Origin: Rachycentron canadum
Lineage: Eukaryota; Chordata; Actinopteri; Carangiformes; Rachycentridae
Direction of reading: 5' to 3'
Length of the DNA: 64,000 bases
Assembly (NCBI GenBank): GCA_038496675.1
Contig: CM076662.1
Coordinates: forward strand, 16,180,919-16,244,918
In this document: one piece after another, positions 63,485-64,000 of the stretch
How positions within the stretch are numbered: position 1 is the first letter of the stretch
Layout of the letters: each line of letters starts with the position of its first letter
Notes under the pieces: generated by a model
Database searches by the model: none
The model's input: only the letters and a program-made list of their open reading frames with translations
Told to the model about the DNA's origin: nothing
Position numbers and translations under genes: made by a program

Positions 63485-63682
63485 TCAGTTGAAATGAAGC
63501 AGAGGAAATGGAAAAGTTTCACCACCCATCACATGAGGACCCTCATGTCCATCACCGTACCCTCCATATACATTCTGCCCTCTCTCCATCAGGGTGATTG
63601 TTTTGATTTGACGACTGAAACCTGACACGCAACACTTCCACACATAGTTGGTACATGTTGGTGTCCCACTACAGAAGGGCAG
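63485..63682 (-). CDS. Possible upstream exon of the same right-edge gene
   Basis: A T-rich tract ending TTTTTTTCAG at 63683 precedes a minus-strand frame open for 65 codons. It starts LPFCSGTPTCTNYVWKCCVS and continues through MERGQNVYGGYGDGHEG. The cysteine-rich beginning and the acceptor are suggestive. The exon would have to end before the TGA at 63485, at one of several weak GT donors. Its link to the terminal exon at 63028-63105 is unproven. Confidence 0.25.
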   Translation of the reverse strand: MPFCSGTPTCTNYVWKCCVSGFSRQIKTITLMERGQNVYGGYGDGHEGPHVMGGETFPFPLLHFN

Positions 63683-64000
63683 CTGAAAAAAACTGTGAGG
63701 CTGCCTTGAGTTGTTTTTTTCCCCTTGCCTTTTAAGAGCACTCTCCAGCGTGCTCCTCTCTGGCCCCTAATGCACCAGGTCCATTTAGAAGGGCAGAGCT
63801 GTGAAACCCAAGAACACAGGCATGGTCCAAAACAATTTCACCCTCTGATTGAGCCAATATCTACTTTACACTTTGAAACAGGAATCTGATATCTGTTACT
63901 GTACATGCACAATATACTAGATCTACAGTTTACGTAAGTTGTTATAGCGAAAACGTTCATTTCCAAACTCGTAGTATGTTATTTTAACAATATATCAGTC

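Overview
This window reads as a piece of a teleost fish nuclear genome, probably a spiny-rayed fish. Genes are split into many small GT-AG exons with compact introns. Introns carry tRNA-derived fish SINE fragments and other dispersed repeats. Microsatellites and long A/T runs are frequent, and a 400-base assembly gap lies inside a TA repeat. Nothing prokaryotic or viral was recognised.

Two complete genes dominate, both on the minus strand and in tandem. The first, running from 54.8 kb down to 29.7 kb, is a class IX unconventional myosin, best matched to MYO9B. I traced 40 coding exons whose phases join without a break to 1902 codons (1901 residues). They give a Ras-association-like N-terminus, a polyglutamine tract, the motor, three IQ motifs, a linker, a C1 zinc finger, a RhoGAP domain and an acidic tail. 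A non-coding first exon starts at 55137 and extends to higher coordinates. Its 5' flank is a CA microsatellite followed by about 1.4 kb of tandem CAGACACA/GAGACACA-type array. The second gene, 28.3 to 14.76 kb, is an MFSD14 (HIAT1/HIATL1) family transporter. Its 12 coding exons join to 490 residues. Its CCAAT/GC-box promoter lies only about 350 bp beyond the likely poly(A) signal of the myosin gene.

Weaker evidence points to further genes. A minus-strand gene with a signal-peptide-like first exon (2817-2916) and a second exon (2150-2274) sits under a CCAAT-bearing promoter at about 3.2 kb. I could not name it or find its 3' end. The right edge (62.47-63.7 kb) looks like the 3' end of a minus-strand gene that continues past the window. 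The first 200 bases may be the last exon of a plus-strand gene. The stretches 5-12 kb and 57-62 kb are gene-poor.

I found no clear new system. The most useful leads are departures from the class IX myosin consensus in the actin-binding and SH1 regions, the short myosin tail, the repeat array upstream of the myosin gene, a repeat present twice in mfsd14 introns, and the unnamed genes near the two edges.
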